Below are positions 8,661 to 17,480 of a stretch of DNA of 64,000 bases, one piece after another. The notes under the pieces were generated by a model, which was not told the origin of the DNA, searched no databases, and saw only the letters and a program-made list of their open reading frames with translations. Position numbers and translations under genes: made by a program. This stretch comes from Alpinimonas psychrophila. GTDB lineage: Bacteria > Actinomycetota > Actinomycetes > Actinomycetales > Microbacteriaceae. Location of the stretch: the NCBI RefSeq assembly GCF_014137865.1, contig NZ_JACGWU010000008.1, forward strand, positions 26,757-90,756. Reading direction: 5' to 3'. Each line of letters begins with the position of its first letter. The stretch's first letter is position 1.

Positions 8661-10139
8661 ATGTCGTATTTCACGCCCAACGCCGAGCTTCTGGCCCAGT
8701 CCAACACCGCCCTGGCGAGTGTCAATAAGACCCGCTTGCTGACCAGTTCGGCAACGCTTAACGTTTATGACCCTGCGACAGAAGAGGTCATCGCTTCGTT
8801 ACCCGATCACAATGCCGTCAACGCCATCGAGGCCGTTGCCAAGGCCGACGCGGCGGGGAAGGCCTGGGCCAAGACCAGCCCCCGGCACCGCTCCGACGTG
8901 TTGCATGCCGTCTACGCCAAGCTGATCGAGAACAAAGACACCCTCGCGCTGGTCATTTCGCGCGAAATGGGAAAGCCACTGGCGGAGGCGTACGGCGAAG
9001 TTCAGTACTCGGCCGACTATGTGCGCTGGTTTGCTGAGGAGGCACTACGCGCAAAGGGAAGCTACCGCGACTCTCCTTCGGGCGACGCCACGATCTTGGT
9101 GCGCAGCTCGCCTGTCGGCCTTGCCATTCTCATTGCCCCGTGGAACTTCCCCATGGCTATGGCGACCCGCAAGATTGCCCCGGCGCTTGCCGCAGGTTGT
9201 GGCGCCGTCGTCAAGCCCGCCACTCTGACGCCTCTCACCACGGTCATCGTTCTGGATCTGATGATCCAGGCCGGCGTTCCCGAAGACCTCGTTCAGGTCA
9301 TCACGACCACAAATGCCTCGGCCTTCAGCGAAGCCGTTCTCAACGACGAGCGTGTGCGCAAGATTTCCTTCACCGGATCCACTCCGGTGGGCAGCACTCT
9401 GATGGGTCTCGCCGCGCGCAACATCGTCAAGAGTTCGATGGAGCTCGGTGGAAATGCCCCGCTCCTCGTCTTCGATGATGCCGATCTGGAGCGCGCCATC
9501 GAAGGTGCCATCTTGGCAAAGATGCGTAACGGCGGTCAGACCTGTGTCGCGGCCAACCGCATGTTCATTCAAGATGGCATTGCGGATGCCTTCATCGAAG
9601 GTTTCACGGAGCGCATGGCCGCCTTCAAACTGGGCAACGCCTTGAACTCCGAGGTAGACCTCGGGCCGGTCATCGACAAGCGTGCCGTCGACCGCCTCTC
9701 AGGCTTGGTGAATGACGCCGTTGCCAAGGGCGCCACGCTGCTCACCGGCGGTTCGTCACCCGATCGCCCCGGTTTCTTCTTCGAGGCCACCGTGCTGGAC
9801 AACGTTCCCGCCAACGCCGATATCGCAACAACAGAGATCTTCGGACCCGTTGCGGCCATCACCCGCTTCAAGACCCAAGAAGAAGCTGTACACGGTGCCA
9901 ACGACACTCAGTTCGGTTTGGCTGCGTTCGTCTTCACTGAGAACTTGGATCGCGCCATCAACGTCTCTGAGGCGCTCGAGACGGGCATGGTCGGCATCAA
10001 CAACGGCCTCCTCTCCAACATTGCGGCACCGTTCGGCGGCGTCAAGCAGTCGGGAACCGGTCGCGAGGGTGGAGCCGAAGGCCTCGAGGAATACCAGGAG
10101 CTTCGGTACTTCACCATGAAGCGTCGCGAGACCTTCTAG
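8661..10139 (+). CDS. NAD(P)-dependent aldehyde dehydrogenase (succinate-semialdehyde dehydrogenase-like)
   Basis: 492 residues from the ATG at 8661, preceded by AAGGGA; the open frame extends upstream into the dehydrogenase gene but lacks a ribosome site there. Catalytic residues are in place: general base in MELGGN (about E261) and nucleophile in GGQTCVAANR (about C295), plus LIAPWNFP and FGGVKQSGTGREGG. The overall look is that of GabD/SSADH. With GabT at 29236 it could complete GABA to succinate, or it could oxidise another semialdehyde from the amine island. Its stop overlaps the convergent amidotransferase gene by 4 bases. Confidence 0.9.
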   Translation: MSYFTPNAELLAQSNTALASVNKTRLLTSSATLNVYDPATEEVIASLPDHNAVNAIEAVAKADAAGKAWAKTSPRHRSDVLHAVYAKLIENKDTLALVISREMGKPLAEAYGEVQYSADYVRWFAEEALRAKGSYRDSPSGDATILVRSSPVGLAILIAPWNFPMAMATRKIAPALAAGCGAVVKPATLTPLTTVIVLDLMIQAGVPEDLVQVITTTNASAFSEAVLNDERVRKISFTGSTPVGSTLMGLAARNIVKSSMELGGNAPLLVFDDADLERAIEGAILAKMRNGGQTCVAANRMFIQDGIADAFIEGFTERMAAFKLGNALNSEVDLGPVIDKRAVDRLSGLVNDAVAKGATLLTGGSSPDRPGFFFEATVLDNVPANADIATTEIFGPVAAITRFKTQEEAVHGANDTQFGLAAFVFTENLDRAINVSEALETGMVGINNGLLSNIAAPFGGVKQSGTGREGGAEGLEEYQELRYFTMKRRETF

Positions 10140-10852
10140 GAGGCGACGGGTTCGACCTTCATAAACCAGTCGAGAAGTTCACGGCCGTGAAGCTGAGCAG
10201 TCTTGCCGCTTTCTTGCCACTGGCGTCGAAACTCATCGGGGTCGAGCTTGCCAATAAGTTCGGCTCCGCCGACACGGAGCCACTCCGTCATGAGCTCGTC
10301 GGTGACTTCAGGATGAAATTGGACACCCAACGAGTTGCCGTCGCGAAAGACCTGCGGGGCGACGTCGCTCGCCGCGAGCACCTCAATGTGGGCGGGCAGC
10401 TCGACTTTGTCGTTGTGCCACGAGAACCATGGTCCGGCGGCAACGGGACACGTTGGGTCGGCACTGAACTCAATCATTCCGGCCTCGAGGTGATCGGCCT
10501 TCACCGTTCGACCCCCGAGTACCTCGGCCAAAATCTGGGCGCCGAAGCAGATTCCCAGGTAGGGCATCCCTCGATCGCGAATTTGAGTGACATAGGCGAC
10601 CTCTTCCTCTACCCAGTGACGCGTGTGTTCTGCGTAGGCGTGAGTGAACGAGCCGAACATGATGACCGAGTCCAGGTCATCCAGCGCGGGGAAGTTGGTG
10701 TTGGCCGCAAGAAAGCCGTCCTTGTTCACCGTTGCTTCGAGCACCGTGTGGTGGCGAACATCGTGACCGAGTTCGGTCAGGTACGAGGCGACGTACCCAT
10801 AGTCGGAGGCATCGGTCTGTTCGTGCGTGATGAGCAAAACATTCTTGGCCAC
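10136..10852 (-). CDS. class I glutamine amidotransferase-type hydrolase (gamma-glutamyl amide hydrolase candidate)
   Basis: 238 residues with a GTG start (AAAAGGA 7 bases upstream). The triad is intact: Cys102 in GICFGAQ, His180 and Glu182 in QFHPEV. No synthetase domain is attached. It lies 36 bases downstream of a glutamine-synthetase-like gene on the same strand, the usual pairing in gamma-glutamylation pathways for amines, where the ligase attaches glutamate and the amidotransferase-like enzyme later removes it. I infer hydrolysis of a gamma-glutamyl product; a role as an ammonia-supplying amidotransferase is less likely without a synthetase partner. Confidence 0.85.
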   Translation of the reverse strand: MAKNVLLITHEQTDASDYGYVASYLTELGHDVRHHTVLEATVNKDGFLAANTNFPALDDLDSVIMFGSFTHAYAEHTRHWVEEEVAYVTQIRDRGMPYLGICFGAQILAEVLGGRTVKADHLEAGMIEFSADPTCPVAAGPWFSWHNDKVELPAHIEVLAASDVAPQVFRDGNSLGVQFHPEVTDELMTEWLRVGGAELIGKLDPDEFRRQWQESGKTAQLHGRELLDWFMKVEPVAS

Positions 10853-10888
10853 GAGGGGTCCTTTTGTTGGTGTTGGATGCTGCGGAAC

Positions 10889-12235
10889 TTAGATGACGTC
10901 GCGGTAGCGCTGCGTTTCCCAGTCGGTGACCCACGCGGCAAAGGACGCGAGTTCGTTGGCCTGCATCACGGAGTAGGTGTCAACGAAGTCTTGCCCGAAG
11001 CACGTGACGTTCCAGGTGCTCGCGGTGAAGTTCTGCAATGCGGTATCGAGAGACGGTGCCACACGAGTCAGGGACACATCAGCGTGGGGGTCTCCCGAAG
11101 ACGCCTGCTGGAGCGGAAGGTCATTGAGAATGCCATCCAGACCCGCCTGCAGGTATCCCTGGGCCACGAGGTAGGGGTTGGCGTCGGCGGCGGCCCACCG
11201 AACTTCGAGGCGGGTGCCGGGGCCGGCATCCGTTATGCAACGAACACCAACGAGACGGTTATCGAGGCCCCAACACACTTGCGTGGGGGAGAAGGAGTAA
11301 TCAACAATGCGCTTGTAGTCGTTGATCGTTGGCAATGCGATGAGCTGGAGGTCGAGGTGATGTGCCATGACCCCGCTCAGGTAGCGGCGCATCAAATCGG
11401 AATGCACGGGATGATCGGAGGAGTCTTTGGCCGCAAACAAGTTCTTGCCGTTGCCGTCGGTGATGCTTTGGTGAACGTGCATTCCGGATCCGGCGCCACC
11501 GTTGATGGGCTTGGCCATGAATGTTGCATTCAGTCCGTGCTGCCGGGCAACACGACGCACAATGTGGCGAAACAGGATGGTGTTGTCGAGCATTGCGAGG
11601 GCTCGGTCATACTTCAGGTTGATTTCAACCTGAGAGGGTCCGTATTCGACATTGCTGGCTTCGACTTCAATCCCCGAGTCCGTCAAGGCTTTACGGATTC
11701 CACCAATGACGGCCTCGAGTTCATCGGCGCGATCCATCGAGTAGCAGAAGGACTTGTCAGAAATGGGAGTCCAATCTTCATCGAAGAGGTGGAACTCCAG
11801 TTCGGTCGCCAAATTGATCTCATAGCCCAGCTGGCGATACTGAGCAATGGTCTTCTTAACCATGCCGCGGCCGTCGAGCGCAATGGGCTCACCGGAGTGG
11901 CCGTCGGTCATATCGCACATGACCGTGGCCATGCCTTCACTCCAACCCGCGAGGCGGAAGGACTGCAGGTCGGGAACGGCCTTCATATCGGGAAATTCAC
12001 TGTCGAGTTCGGCCCAGGGGGTGGGCTCGATGTCGCTGCGAAAGTTCCACGAGAAAGCTACGGCGGCAATGGAGAAGCCCGCACCGGAGAGAAATTGCGC
12101 CACGGGGAGACGCTTTCCACGGGGGATTCCCCAAGTATCGGTGAACAAACATTCAACTGTGTGGATGTTGTTGTCCGCGATGATTTTGGCGCAGTCAGCC
12201 ATCGTTTGGGGGGCCGCAGTGGTGTGGGATGCCAT
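10889..12235 (-). CDS. glutamine synthetase-like gamma-glutamyl-amine ligase (GlnA3/GlnA4/PuuA type)
   Basis: 448 residues with GS folds: ATELEFHLFD (about 143-152), EYGPSQVEINL, and the ATP/ammonia-site segment GAGSGMHVHQS (about 247-257), then TRLEVRWAAADANPYLVAQGYLQAGLDGI. The tyrosine loop adenylylated in true GlnA (NLYxLPPEE) is not recognisable, which fits an amine-specific ligase. Such enzymes make gamma-glutamyl putrescine, ethanolamide or isopropylamide. The gene is in an operon with the amidotransferase-like gene and divergent from an alcohol dehydrogenase/PuuC pair; that context suggests an alkanolamine or polyamine substrate. Confidence 0.88.
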   Translation of the reverse strand: MASHTTAAPQTMADCAKIIADNNIHTVECLFTDTWGIPRGKRLPVAQFLSGAGFSIAAVAFSWNFRSDIEPTPWAELDSEFPDMKAVPDLQSFRLAGWSEGMATVMCDMTDGHSGEPIALDGRGMVKKTIAQYRQLGYEINLATELEFHLFDEDWTPISDKSFCYSMDRADELEAVIGGIRKALTDSGIEVEASNVEYGPSQVEINLKYDRALAMLDNTILFRHIVRRVARQHGLNATFMAKPINGGAGSGMHVHQSITDGNGKNLFAAKDSSDHPVHSDLMRRYLSGVMAHHLDLQLIALPTINDYKRIVDYSFSPTQVCWGLDNRLVGVRCITDAGPGTRLEVRWAAADANPYLVAQGYLQAGLDGILNDLPLQQASSGDPHADVSLTRVAPSLDTALQNFTASTWNVTCFGQDFVDTYSVMQANELASFAAWVTDWETQRYRDVI

Positions 12236-12271
12236 GGTTCCTCATCTTTGAGTGTGTAATCCATCAATCGG

Positions 12272-12289
12272 ATATACAATATTTTATAA
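12272..12289. promoter_or_regulatory. AT-rich shared element in the ligase/alcohol dehydrogenase divergent promoter
   Basis: ATATACAATATTTTATAA is the reverse complement of the element type seen at 6547, 16533 and 29210 and sits midway between two divergent starts. It can supply a -10 box for either direction. Confidence 0.4.
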
Positions 12290-12290
12290 C

Positions 12291-12307
12291 TGTAACCGAG
12301 GGTTACA
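12291..12307. promoter_or_regulatory. perfect 17-bp inverted repeat, candidate operator
   Basis: TGTAACC-GAG-GGTTACA has perfect 7-base arms with a 3-base centre. It lies directly next to the AT-rich element in the 113-base region between the divergent gamma-glutamyl ligase and alcohol dehydrogenase genes. The short symmetric arms and position fit a dimeric regulator site better than an RNA terminator. The regulator is unknown. Confidence 0.55.
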
Positions 12308-12348
12308 CGTCCGGCAACTCTTCCGGCAAGTCTCATTGTGGAGGTCTC

Positions 12349-13332
12349 GTGAAATCCGTCGTCTTGGTGGAAGCCAATCAGCCCCTTGTCGTTCAGGAGC
12401 GAGAAATTCCCGTGGCGCGCACGCCGGAGGAAGAGATCATCGAGGTCATCGCCTGTGGCGTTTGTCACTCTGATCTTCACGTAGCCGATGGCCACTTCGG
12501 TGGTCCCTTGCCGCTCGTGTTGGGCCACGAAGTTGTCGGCGAGCACGCTGAGCTGGGCAGGGTTTTGCTCTACGCGCCCTGGGGCTGCCGCAGGAGCGAC
12601 TGCCGTCAGTGCAACGCGGGCCTCGAGATGATCTGTGCCAACAGTCACGAAGCGGGCGTCGTCGACGATGGCGGTTACAGCGAGTACATGCGCGTTCCTA
12701 ACCGGGACTATTTGATCCCCATTGGTGACCTTGATCCCGTAACCACGGCGCCGCTGGCGTGTGGTGGACTCACTGCTTTCCGCGCAGTGAAGCGAACTCT
12801 CCCTCACCTGCAGGTCCCTGGGGCCAAGGCCGTCATTATTGGCGCCGGTGGTCTCGGGCAGTTCGCCATTCAGTTCATCAAGAAGCTGGCCAACGTAGAG
12901 CTCACCGTTCTCGACATGTCGGATGACAAGCTGGCGGCGGCGCTGGAGCTTGGCGCGGACCACGCCGTGAAGGTCCTGCCCGCGGGCGAGAAGTATGACG
13001 CCATTATTGACTTCGTGGGAGCAAAGCCCACGATGGAGGCCGCGGCTGGTGCCGTCGGTCGCCAGGGAATTGTTGTTGTCGTCGGCCTTGCCGGCGGACG
13101 CCTCGAGTTCGGCGTCGGGGTCATTCCCAGCGAAGCGGTCGTGACGACCAGCATTTGGGGCAGCCTAGACGAGCTCAAGGAACTTCTGGAGTTTGTGCGA
13201 ACGCGCGGCCTCCAGCACCTCGTCGAGACGATGCCCCTTGAGAAAGCACAAGAGGCGCTCGATCGCCTTCGCCGCGGCGACATCCGTGGACGAGTGGTAC
13301 TCACCACAACTTCCCCTGACAGGATCGGTTGA
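12349..13332 (+). CDS. zinc-dependent alcohol dehydrogenase
   Basis: 327 residues from the GTG at 12349 (GGAGG 4 bases upstream); the open frame runs further 5' but has no conserved sequence there. MDR-family features: catalytic zinc motif CGVCHSDLH and GHEVVGE, the structural-zinc cysteine cluster in WGCRRSDCRQCNAGLEMIC, and the Rossmann motif GAGGLGQFAIQ. It oxidises a primary alcohol with NAD(P). It is followed immediately by a PuuC-like dehydrogenase and is divergent from a gamma-glutamyl ligase. I infer that it acts on a gamma-glutamylated amino alcohol such as gamma-glutamylethanolamide; this is untested. Confidence 0.9.
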   Translation: MKSVVLVEANQPLVVQEREIPVARTPEEEIIEVIACGVCHSDLHVADGHFGGPLPLVLGHEVVGEHAELGRVLLYAPWGCRRSDCRQCNAGLEMICANSHEAGVVDDGGYSEYMRVPNRDYLIPIGDLDPVTTAPLACGGLTAFRAVKRTLPHLQVPGAKAVIIGAGGLGQFAIQFIKKLANVELTVLDMSDDKLAAALELGADHAVKVLPAGEKYDAIIDFVGAKPTMEAAAGAVGRQGIVVVVGLAGGRLEFGVGVIPSEAVVTTSIWGSLDELKELLEFVRTRGLQHLVETMPLEKAQEALDRLRRGDIRGRVVLTTTSPDRIG

Positions 13333-13340
13333 CCCACACC

Positions 13341-14849
13341 ATGAATATGCCCGTTAAAACCGTTCAGGAATGGACGAAGTACTCCACAACCATTTCGTGG
13401 CCGAAAGCCATGATCATTGACGGAAAGCCTCGGGCTGCCCGTGATGATTCTTACGTCGCTCTCGTTACGCCGCGAGACGGCAGTACCGTCACTCAGGTGC
13501 CATATGCCTCGGCGACAGACATGGACGATGCAGTGGCGGCGGCTCGTCGGGCGTTCGATGACGGTCCCTGGCCGCGCATGGCACCCAAAGAGCGCAAGGA
13601 GCTGCTCCTGGCGTGGGTTGCGCTCATGGAGCTTAACCGCACTGAATTGGCAATGATGCTGAGCATTGAGATGGGCAAACCCATCTCCGATGCCTGGGGA
13701 ATCGAACTTCGCGCCCTCATAAACACCTATAAGTGGTACGCAGAAATTGCTGACAAAGAACTCGATGAGATCTCCAACGTGGGTGGCGACGACCTTGCCC
13801 TGATTACGCGCGAGCCCGTCGGTGTCGTTGCCGTGGTTACCCCCTGGAACTTTCCCCTCACGCTCTCCGCGTGGAAGATTGCTCCCGCGCTCGCCGTGGG
13901 ATGCACCGTCGTGCATAAGCCCGCCGATCTGACACCACTGACGGCCGTTCGCATCGCCGAACTGGCACTCGAAGCCGGAATTCCTGCTGGCGTCTTCAAC
14001 GTGCTGCCCGGCCGCGGATCCGTTATTGGTAAGGGTCTTGGCCTTCACCTCGGCGTTGATTCTCTGGCCTTCACTGGATCTACCGAGGTGGGTCGTGCGT
14101 ACATGGAGTACGCCGCACAATCCAACCTCAAGCGCGTCTGGCTTGAGCTGGGTGGCAAGTCTGCGAATATCATCCTTCCGGATGCCCCAAACCTTCAAGA
14201 AGCCATCGACACCGCCGCGTGGGGAATCTTTTTCAACTCCGGCCAAATGTGCACGGCTCCCTCGCGCCTCATTCTGCACAAGGACATTGCCGAGGAAGTC
14301 ATTGCCGGTGTCCTCGCCGCCTCACGTAATTTTCAGCCCGGTGATCCCTTTGACCCGGACACTCAGATGGGACCACTCGCCTCGATGTCACGTCGCGGCG
14401 AGGTGCAAGCTCACGTTGACCGCGCTCTGGCCGATGGTTCCACGTTGGCCACTGGGGGTCACTCCGTTGATCTCGGTGCGCCCCTCACTGGCGGCGCCTA
14501 TTACGAGCCCACGGTCTTCGTCGATGTGCACCCGGACTCCGCGCTAGCGCAGGAGGAAGTCTTTGGCCCCGTCCTGTCGGTGATCACTGTCGACAACGAG
14601 GATGAAGCTATCCGTGTTGCCAATAACTCCGATTACGGGCTGGCTGCGGGCCTCTGGGCAGGTAGCGTCTCGCGCGTTCACAAGCTTTCCCGCCAACTTC
14701 GCGCGGGAACGGTGTGGGTGAACTGCTACGAGGAGGGTGACCTCACTGTGCCGTTCGGCGGCTTCAAGATGTCGGGTAACGGCCGGGACAAGTCACGTCA
14801 CGCCCTGGACAAGTACACCGAGATGAAGACCACGTACATCAAGCTGTAG
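13341..14849 (+). CDS. puuC: PuuC-like aldehyde dehydrogenase (gamma-glutamyl-aminoaldehyde dehydrogenase)
   Basis: 502 residues from the ATG at 13341; a TTG at 13329 overlapping the upstream stop is an alternative. Active-site residues are E269 in WLELGGKSAN and C304 in NSGQMCTAPSR. Two stretches match E. coli PuuC closely: KRVWLE-GGKSANI and the tail TVPFGG-K-SGNGRDKS-HAL-K-TE-KT. PuuC oxidises 4-(gamma-glutamylamino)butanal. It is co-transcribed with the zinc alcohol dehydrogenase, so here the aldehyde may come from an alcohol and not from an amine oxidase (no PuuB is seen). An inverted-repeat terminator follows. Confidence 0.88.
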   Translation: MNMPVKTVQEWTKYSTTISWPKAMIIDGKPRAARDDSYVALVTPRDGSTVTQVPYASATDMDDAVAAARRAFDDGPWPRMAPKERKELLLAWVALMELNRTELAMMLSIEMGKPISDAWGIELRALINTYKWYAEIADKELDEISNVGGDDLALITREPVGVVAVVTPWNFPLTLSAWKIAPALAVGCTVVHKPADLTPLTAVRIAELALEAGIPAGVFNVLPGRGSVIGKGLGLHLGVDSLAFTGSTEVGRAYMEYAAQSNLKRVWLELGGKSANIILPDAPNLQEAIDTAAWGIFFNSGQMCTAPSRLILHKDIAEEVIAGVLAASRNFQPGDPFDPDTQMGPLASMSRRGEVQAHVDRALADGSTLATGGHSVDLGAPLTGGAYYEPTVFVDVHPDSALAQEEVFGPVLSVITVDNEDEAIRVANNSDYGLAAGLWAGSVSRVHKLSRQLRAGTVWVNCYEEGDLTVPFGGFKMSGNGRDKSRHALDKYTEMKTTYIKL

Positions 14850-14864
14850 AACGCATCCTTCTCC

Positions 14865-14901
14865 AAAAAACGCCCAGCCTCTCAAGAGGCCGAGCGTTTT
14901 T
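14865..14901. terminator. bidirectional hairpin terminator
   Basis: AAAAAACGC pairs with GCGTTTTT around an inner CCTC-TCAA-GAGG stem, giving A- and T-runs on both sides. It separates the convergent puuC-like and APC permease genes. Confidence 0.8.
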
Positions 14902-14915
14902 GGTAACTGTCTGCT

Positions 14916-16427
14916 CTAGGAAAGAATGTCTTCCGTGAGCGAGGCATTTTCCTTCTTGTTGACGACGCCCACGATGAGGCCGACGAGGAAAATCACAAAG
15001 GGGAGAAGAACAAGAACCCACCCGAGTGGGTTCATCTGAAACTCGCTGTCCGGAAGCGAAGGGTCGACACCGTCTGCAGAGGTTCCTGCCAGAAGGTTGA
15101 ACCTCGCAATGAGCAGGTAGACAGCCAAGGCCATGCCCAAGACGGCCAGGGCTGGGGCAATCTTGCCTTGCCACACATTGGCGCCTTCGTTCTTGATGAA
15201 GTAGACGATGACGGCAACGCTCACGAGAATCTCGACGAGCACGATGGCAAGAACCGAAACCGAGCTCAACCAGTAGAACAGGTTCAGTACGGGGTCAAGT
15301 TTGAAGATTGCAAAGATTGCAATGACCACGATGGCGATGACGGAGGTCAGGGTGACTCCCATCCAGGGGGCTCCACGACGGTTGGTCTTTGCGAGGCGAG
15401 CGGGAAGCACGCCACCACGACCCATTGCGAAGAAGTATCGCGACGTGGCGTTCTGGAAGGCGAGAAGGCCAGCGAAGAGGCTCGTGAGAACCAACCAGCT
15501 CATCAGCTGAGCCATCCAGGGGCCGACGAATTCGGTGGCGAGAGAGAACAGCACTGCTGCAGGGTTTGCAAGCGGGCTTCCGTCTACAGTCGAACGAGCC
15601 AGAATCTGGTCGACAACGGCGGAGGATCCCATTCCGCTCATCATGGCAAAGGTGACAATCGTGAAGAGCCCGGCAATGATGCCGATGGCCCAGTAGGTTG
15701 CGCGACGCACGGTCTTCTTCGGGTTAACCGATTCTTCACCGTAGATGGCCGTCGATTCGAAGCCGATGAAGGAGGCGAAGGCGAAGGTGATGGCGATGCC
15801 GGCGGTGCCGGCAAAACCACCAGCAAAGACGTTGGCAGGGGAGAAAGAAGCCTCAAAGTTGAGGCCCTCAGGGAGATTGGTGCTGAAAAGAATGGCAGCG
15901 GCCACCACGAGCATGGAGAGAACTTCAAGACCGGTGAGGACTCCTAAGATCTTCGCGCCGATATCAACGCTGAGGAGCGAAAGAACCGTGACACCAATCC
16001 AACCGAGAGCACACCATATGTACCAGGGGATGCTGACACCGAGGGCACCAAAGGTGAGCTCCATCATCGCACCGAAGAAGCCGTAAATCGCCAGCTGCAC
16101 CGTGATGTAGGCGAGAATTGAAACAAATGCTGAACCAACACCGACGTTGATTCCGAGACCCTTGCCGACGTAGGCAAAGAATGCGCCAGCGTTGGTGACC
16201 TGGTGACTCATGGCGGTAAAACCAACGCTAAAGAGAAGCAGGATGAGGCCGACGAAGACGTAGGCGCCAGGAACGGCGGCGCCGTTGCCGAGAACGCCGG
16301 CTACAGGAACAACGCCGGTCATACCCGCCATTGGCGCGGAAGCCGCGACGACGAAGAACACGATTCCCGCTACGCCAAGGCGGCCTTTGCGAAGGGAGCT
16401 GCGCTCAGTTTTCTGAGTGGTGGACAT
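14916..16427 (-). CDS. APC-superfamily amino acid/amine permease
   Basis: 503 residues, about 12 hydrophobic segments, with an N-terminal APC helix pattern (GIVFFVVAASAPMAGMTGVVP). The ATSRYFFAMGRGGVLPARLAKTNRRGAPW loop is typical of the family. It is likely the import system for the island's substrate (amino acid, polyamine or other amine), in the position PuuP takes in puu clusters. It is divergent from an acetoacetate-decarboxylase-family gene across a 169-base region holding shared promoter motifs. Confidence 0.88.
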   Translation of the reverse strand: MSTTQKTERSSLRKGRLGVAGIVFFVVAASAPMAGMTGVVPVAGVLGNGAAVPGAYVFVGLILLLFSVGFTAMSHQVTNAGAFFAYVGKGLGINVGVGSAFVSILAYITVQLAIYGFFGAMMELTFGALGVSIPWYIWCALGWIGVTVLSLLSVDIGAKILGVLTGLEVLSMLVVAAAILFSTNLPEGLNFEASFSPANVFAGGFAGTAGIAITFAFASFIGFESTAIYGEESVNPKKTVRRATYWAIGIIAGLFTIVTFAMMSGMGSSAVVDQILARSTVDGSPLANPAAVLFSLATEFVGPWMAQLMSWLVLTSLFAGLLAFQNATSRYFFAMGRGGVLPARLAKTNRRGAPWMGVTLTSVIAIVVIAIFAIFKLDPVLNLFYWLSSVSVLAIVLVEILVSVAVIVYFIKNEGANVWQGKIAPALAVLGMALAVYLLIARFNLLAGTSADGVDPSLPDSEFQMNPLGWVLVLLPFVIFLVGLIVGVVNKKENASLTEDILS

Positions 16428-16460
16428 GGGGTGATCTCCTCATTGAGTTCTAAAAAAATC

Positions 16461-16480
16461 GTTCGGATAAAAACGAATAC
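16461..16480. promoter_or_regulatory. CGAAT-type motif upstream of the APC permease gene
   Basis: GTTCG-N8-CGAAT (TTCG/CGAA arms) resembles the motifs at 21404-21421, 22801-22822 and 18880-18893 in other divergent promoters of this island. A second partial copy, ACCCGAATGACC, is at 16571-16582. Confidence 0.35.
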
Positions 16481-16532
16481 CTAACAGTGGCAACAGAACT
16501 GACTTACGTCAAGCTCACCATACCGATATTAG

Positions 16533-16550
16533 ATAGAAAATATTGAATAT
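16533..16550. promoter_or_regulatory. AT-rich shared element before the acetoacetate-decarboxylase-like gene
   Basis: ATAGAAAATATTGAATAT aligns at most positions with the elements at 6547-6562 and (reverse complement) 12272-12289. It lies between the divergent permease and decarboxylase-family genes. Confidence 0.4.
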
Positions 16551-16596
16551 TCTAATCATAGTTTGTTTGTACCCGAATGACCTATATTGTGGACGC

Positions 16597-17409
16597 ATGA
16601 CTGAACTCAACGGATTCCTTGCGCCGAAGACCCCTTCGGGCAATAGCGCGATCATTCCCGAAATGCCCTGGCACTACTCGGGCACCCTGCTTACTGTCGA
16701 GTACCTGACCGATGCCGCCAACGTTCGGGCACTACTTCCTCCTGAGCTGGACCTCGCCGATGACGAGCCCGGCGCTGTGGCCCTCATCTGGGCAGACTGG
16801 CAGTCGTGCAGCAGCGACTTCGAGGAACTTCTGGACCCGGACCGCTCGCAGTACCTCGAGACTTTTGTCGTGGTGCGCTGCAAGTTCGAAGGCGTGACGT
16901 ACAGCCGCTGCGTGGCCATCTGGGTCACGAAAGACTTCGCCATGGCTCGCGGATGGTTCCAGGGCTACCCCAAGAAGCTGGGTTCGATGCACGTCACCCG
17001 TGTGTATAACCGGGGAAAGGCCACCCCTCGTCTCGAAGCGGGTGCAACGTTCGGTGCGAGCCTCGCGGCCTACGACCACCGTCTCGCGACGGCCAAAGTG
17101 ACCCTGACGGGCCCCGTTGAGAGCAATGGTTTCGTCAACGGTCATAAGATGTTGCACAACCGTTGGGTTCCCTCTATTACTCCGGGCGCCGGTAACTCCC
17201 TCGATCAACTCATCACCATGGGCGGGGTCGATCTCGATCTTGGTCAGGCCTGGGGCGGTAACGCAGAACTCATTCTTGGCGACTCACAGTGGGATGAGTT
17301 GGGCTCGATTTTGCCGGTGAGCAAGATTCTCGGTGGTTACTACCGCGAGGTCGGAACTACCTTCAATGGCGGCACTCTGATTGCGGATCGCTCCAACCCG
17401 TCGGTCTGA
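16597..17409 (+). CDS. acetoacetate decarboxylase-family protein
   Basis: 270 residues, starting at the ATG at 16597 (MTELNGF). No strong ribosome site is visible, and upstream in-frame codons look unconserved. The ADC-family active-site segment FQGYPKKLG is present, with the adjacent lysines (about 126/127) that form and tune the Schiff base. The family includes true decarboxylases and ring- or chain-modifying relatives acting on 2-oxo acids. The gene stands alone between a permease and a gamma-glutamyl ligase cluster and ends in a strong bidirectional terminator. The substrate is unknown. Confidence 0.85.
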   Translation: MTELNGFLAPKTPSGNSAIIPEMPWHYSGTLLTVEYLTDAANVRALLPPELDLADDEPGAVALIWADWQSCSSDFEELLDPDRSQYLETFVVVRCKFEGVTYSRCVAIWVTKDFAMARGWFQGYPKKLGSMHVTRVYNRGKATPRLEAGATFGASLAAYDHRLATAKVTLTGPVESNGFVNGHKMLHNRWVPSITPGAGNSLDQLITMGGVDLDLGQAWGGNAELILGDSQWDELGSILPVSKILGGYYREVGTTFNGGTLIADRSNPSV

Positions 17410-17422
17410 GCACACAATAATG

Positions 17423-17470
17423 AGTCAAAAAGGATGGCCGGCGCATAAGCACCGGCCATCCTTTTTGACT
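17423..17470. terminator. 19-bp perfect-stem bidirectional terminator
   Basis: AGTCAAAAAGGATGGCCGG pairs perfectly with its complement at 17452-17470 around a 10-base loop. AAAAA and TTTTT tracts lie inside the stem, so it works in both directions between convergent genes. Confidence 0.9.
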
Positions 17471-17480
17471 TCGGGTAACG

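Noticed and set aside
10187..12259. 690-codon open frame on the + strand opposite the ligase and hydrolase genes
   Set aside because: It lies antisense to two proteins with intact catalytic motifs. The translation has no recognisable domain and is rich in His/Gly/Val as expected from reversed coding sequence.
12870..14279. 469-codon frame on the - strand opposite the alcohol and aldehyde dehydrogenase genes
   Set aside because: Antisense shadow; the sense strand encodes clear catalytic motifs and the frame crosses a gene boundary.
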